A stretch of 64,000 bases of DNA from NCBI GenBank assembly GCA_900316005.1, contig ONBH01000001.1:151769-215768 (forward strand), given 5' to 3'. The notes beneath the pieces were generated by a model. It had not been told where the DNA came from, searched no databases, and worked only from the letters and a program-made list of their open reading frames with translations. Source of the DNA: an uncultured Bacteroidales bacterium. GTDB lineage: Bacteria; Bacteroidota; Bacteroidia; Bacteroidales; Paludibacteraceae. Shown piece by piece: positions 60,277 through 64,000 of this stretch; within the stretch, counting starts at the first letter, position 1, and the number at the start of each line of letters is the position of its first letter. The position numbers and the translations under genes were made by a program.

Positions 60277-63200
60277 TCAAATATCCAATCTCGCGCCCTC
60301 GGGGCTGTAACGCGTGCCATCGGGCAGTTCGATATACAACTGACCATCACGCAGTACCTTGCGGGCACCCGGATGACGCTGTTTGTCAAAGAGCGTATCA
60401 AGACCGTCGATGGGTTCTTCCTCCGTGGTGAACGTACCGGACTGCGCGCCTACATAGCTGCGATCGTCATCCAAGGCATCCAGACTATAGGTATAGTCCT
60501 GACCGGGCTCCAGACCGCCGATACTGACTTGCAGCGTCTCGGACGTACCGCCGGTAGAGTCCTTGCGGGCAATGAGACGATCCGGACCGATATGGTGCTC
60601 GCCGACGATGTTATTGTCGGGATCTACATCATAGGTCACAATCAACTGACCGTTCTTATAGATACGCAGCTCGTAGAGCACGGCACCGGCAACGGTGTCC
60701 CAGGTGATTGTTACCGAATTGGTCTCGATGCTGTCAACCGTTACCTCCTGCTCTACCTCCGGCATATAGAAGTGTGCACGGAAGGTGGTGTCCTGCATCA
60801 CGACGAACTCCTTCGGGTTGGTCTCACTTCCGTCAGACCACATCTGGAACTCAAAGCCCTCGTCCGGCACAGCCGTCAGGGTGATACGCGTGCCTTCGGG
60901 ATACGTACCCGTTCCGTTCACATGACCGTGGTCGGCCTGTACGTTGACCGTATAAATCGGCAGCGCCGTTACGACAAGATGCAGGGTATGTACGGAGTCG
61001 CAACCATAGATGCTCGTATATTCCTTGCGGTAGTCGCCGGCCTGATTGATATTCTCACCTTGCCATCTATACGGCAGTTTATCCTCGCGGATGGAGACGA
61101 TGTCCTCGATGAGGTATTTGGGATTAACGGTCAGAATGAGCGTGCAGATGCTGTCGCAACCCGCTACGGTATGCAGCGTATCCGCATAGATGCCCTTCCG
61201 CGTGAACGAACGGCCGTGCCAGGTATAGCTCTCACCATCGCAGATAGCCGCTTCTTCGGTCACAGAGTAGGTCTCATGGACCGTCAGGTTCAGACGGATA
61301 ATAGAGTCGCAACCATGAACGGTCAGGAGACTATCGTAATAGATACCCGTCCGGTATAGGTCGCGTCCGTGCCATGTATAGGGTGCGGAACAGGTTGTAG
61401 CCGTCTCCTCACGGAAATATGTCGGATGAACCGTCAAGTGCAAGATAGCTATCGAATCGCAGCCGCCTACGGCAAAGGTCATCCGGTAGTCACCCGTCTG
61501 CGTGTATTCCTCGCCGTTCCATATGAACTTCTCACCCTGACAGACAGCCACGGTCTCTTCCGTGGTATAGGTCGGATTGACCCGCAGCGTCAGACGATAG
61601 ACAGAGTCGCAACCGGCAATCGTCATGAGACTGTCGTAGTAGGTGCCTGCCTGATAGAAATCGCGTCCGTGCCAAGTGTAGGCTGCACCCTGACAGGTAA
61701 GGGCCGACTCCTCGTAGAAGTAGGTCGGGTTGACGGTCAATGTCAGGCGATAGATCGAATCGCAACCATAGACTGTCTGCAGGCTATCGGTATAGATACC
61801 CGGCTCGGTCAAGTCGCGTCCGTGCCAGCTGTACGGCGTGCCTTGACAGGTAGAGGCATTTTCCTCAAAGAAGAACGAGGGATAGACGGTCAATGTCAGG
61901 CGGAAGACAGAGTCGCAGCCGCGGATGGTCTGGAGCGTATCGTAATAGATACCGGCCTCCGTTAGTACGCGTCTGTGCCAAGCATAGGTACCTCCCTGAC
62001 AGATGGCGCCATTCTCCTCAATGAGGGCAGTCGGATTAACCGTCAGGTGGAGCGTCACGACGGAGTCGCAGCCGTTCAGGGCCGTGAGGGTCGTCCGGTA
62101 GTTGCCCGTCGCGTTATAGACTTGGTCGTACCAGCTATAGGTCTCGCCCTCGCAGATCTCGACCGTGATGTCGGTAGCAAAGGTCGGATTGACGGTAGCG
62201 ACCAACTCGTAGACGGAGTCGCAACCGAAGACGGACTGCAGGCTATCCATATAGGTACCGGTAGCCGTAATCGCGCGGCCGTGCCATTCGTACGGCATAT
62301 TCTCGCAGAGGGTGATGGTATCCGAATAGAAGTATATGGGATTCTCGATGAGGTGGAGGTAAGCGACGGAATCGCAGCCGTGCTGCGTCTCGAAGGTTCT
62401 ATCGTAGTCACCCTGCGCCGTGTAGAGCTGACCGTTCCAGGTGTAGCTCTCTCCGTAGCAGATCTGCGCCGTGTCGTACGATGCGTAGGTCGGATTGACG
62501 CGGAGCGTGAGTTGGTAGATACTGTCGCAGCCGTTGACGGTCAGGAGACTGTCGTAGTACGTGCCTGCCGTCTCCAGCATGCGATCGCGCCACAGATAGC
62601 CTGTACCCTGACATGTTTGCGCTTCATCGGCAAAGAAATACATCGGATTGACCGTCAGCACGAGGGTATAAATGCTGTCGCAGCCCTGACGCGTCGTGAG
62701 CGAATCGGTATAGATGCCCGACTCCGTTAGGGATTGTCCGTGCCATACGAAGTCCGTACCCGCGCACACCTCCATGGTGTCCGAGAAATGGTAGGAGGTA
62801 TTGACGGTCAGATTCAGGCGGTAGATACTGTCGCAACCATAGGCAGTCTGCAGCGAATCGAAGTATGTGCCCGATTGCGTCAGCGTGCGTCCACGCCATA
62901 CGAAGGGTTCGCCGGTACAGATTGTGCGGTTGGTCTCCGACACATAACGCGGCACAACGGTAAGGTTCAGCGTGCAGATACTGTCGCAACCGTTCTGCGC
63001 GGTCAGGGTACGGGTATAGGTATTCTCCACCGTGACCCAGCCGCCCATCCACGCATACGCTTCGCCGTCACATATGGTATCATTGATGATGGTCTGGTAC
63101 GAGGGGTTGACCGTCAGCACGAGCGTGTTGATACTATCGCAGCCGTCTTCCGTCAGGAGGGAATCGGTATAGATACCGGTCTCCGTTAGGGTCATTCCGC

Positions 63201-64000
63201 GCCATTCGTAGGCCGAACCTTCGCAGATTGTTACCTCGACGGTATCGGTCAGCGGCGCATCGCAGGGCAGCGCGAGATAGTTCGTGAAATCACTCCACCC
63301 CGTTGCCGCACGATAACGCGAACGTGTACCGGCAGGCACCGATACGGGAATCGACTTATCAACGTTGTAGAACGTATTGTCCGTTATCGTTGGCGGCGTA
63401 GTCGCCAGCGACGTCATCTCATTAAAGCCGCAAGCCTCAAACGCATTATTACCTACCCACTCCACCGACTGCGGTATCGTCAGCGTTGTCAGCGTGGTAC
63501 AATTCTTGAACGCTAATTCTCCGATACTATCCAAACCCTCGTGGATAGACATATCCGCCAACGAATAACATGCTTCAAATGCACAATTACCAATCTTCGA
63601 TACACTCGCCCGGCAAACGAGTCACTTGCGAATCAATGACGAACGTAGTTACATAATCACGTACCTCGTAAAGCGGACCAAAACTATGTTCATGACTATA
63701 AGCCGGCATATTCCAATAAACCGTCTTCAACGAATCGCAATACGGGAACGAAGCATCCAAAAATGTTATCGTCGATGGCAAGGATATAGAGCGGAGTTTC
63801 TTGCAACCTCTAAAAGTAGCATTACCTATCGTCTCCAAACCTTCCGGAAAATTGATTTGTTCCAAACCTCGCATATCACAGAATACCTCTTGAGGTATGT
63901 TGCGCCACGTAGAGGGTATCGTCAATTCGGATATGGAATCGCAATTCTTAAACACATCCGTGTGCAAACACTGATCATTGTCGTTCAGCGTTACCTCTCT
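60277..64000 (-). pseudogene. Giant surface protein: LRR_5 head, 15 GCDS repeats, FN3-like end; frameshifted, continues beyond window
   Basis: Two frames make one gene. 64000-63587 encodes LRR_5 repeats up to QVTRLPG; the next frame resumes with ASVSKIGNCAFEACYSLADMS and goes on to 60277. Removing one G from the GGG at 63609-63611 would join them in frame (RLPASVSKIG). The main part has 15 repeats of about 46 residues (TICxGExYxWxGxxxT, then YxDSLxTxxGCDSI and LTVNP), followed by a beta-sandwich region near residues 900-1050 of the long frame and an end like that of the BspA-like protein (RDGQLYIELPDGTRYSPEG). Probably a cell-surface adhesin, sorted by a type IX-like system. The shift may be phase variation or a sequencing error. 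Confidence 0.8.

Noticed and set aside
60373..62730. Several long plus-strand frames opposite the GCDS-repeat gene
   Set aside because: They repeat with the same period as the minus-strand protein repeats, as shadows do, and have no promoter.

Overview
The window reads as a chromosome segment of a Bacteroidales bacterium, perhaps a gut or rumen member near Porphyromonadaceae or Paludibacteraceae; the family cannot be fixed from sequence alone. The evidence is the Bacteroidota promoter form, a TTG/TTTG box about 20 nt before TAnnTTTG, seen at more than a dozen genes. It is backed by BspA-like and GCDS-repeat surface proteins, long-form PPi-dependent phosphofructokinase, menaquinone-type prenyltransferase, and lipoproteins typical of the phylum.

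1-16.7 kb (minus strand) is one long lysine-fermentation operon. It reads from a promoter at about 16.7 kb through atoD, kal, kce, kdd, kamA, kamB, kamC, kamD, kamE, atoA, crt, hbd, bcd, etfB and etfA, and probably on into a MenA-like prenyltransferase and a CPBP protease. Together these would convert lysine to acetate, butyrate and ammonia, with electron bifurcation through Bcd-Etf. The step-3 dehydrogenase gene (kdd) is broken by an out-of-frame deletion that removes the NAD-binding loop. Several gaps in the operon are filled with low-complexity dispersed repeats.

16.7-34.2 kb is an accessory island, generally richer in A+T and full of remnants. It holds a winged-helix gene whose -33 box was the target of an IS256-type insertion, a decayed toxin-antitoxin locus present twice, a broken KilA-N gene and an AlbA_2/Schlafen-like ATPase gene between 58-bp direct repeats. 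Next come a structured RNA candidate, a truncated and an intact GTPase, and a membrane-GTPase cassette. A kinase-like gene follows, then a MORN lipoprotein paired with a lipoprotein nuclease, and a second cassette of small membrane proteins. The two cassettes share an unusual pair: a uracil-DNA-glycosylase-like protein and a 39-residue microprotein (MSVxVFEDPCP...). This is the best candidate for an undescribed system.

34.2-53.6 kb (plus strand) is core: prfB, a lipoprotein, a C1 peptidase, a four-helix-bundle gene flanked by four repeat copies, rplU-rpmA, serS, a DUF pair, tkt, an SPFH protein, leuS, tRNA-Lys (minus), ispG, pfp and a TPR protein. 53.6-64 kb carries surface and envelope genes: a BspA-like LRR protein with 492-bp internal repeats, two related outer-membrane barrels, apbE, a repeat-rich gap, and a very long GCDS-repeat surface protein that runs off the right end and is split by a one-base frameshift.
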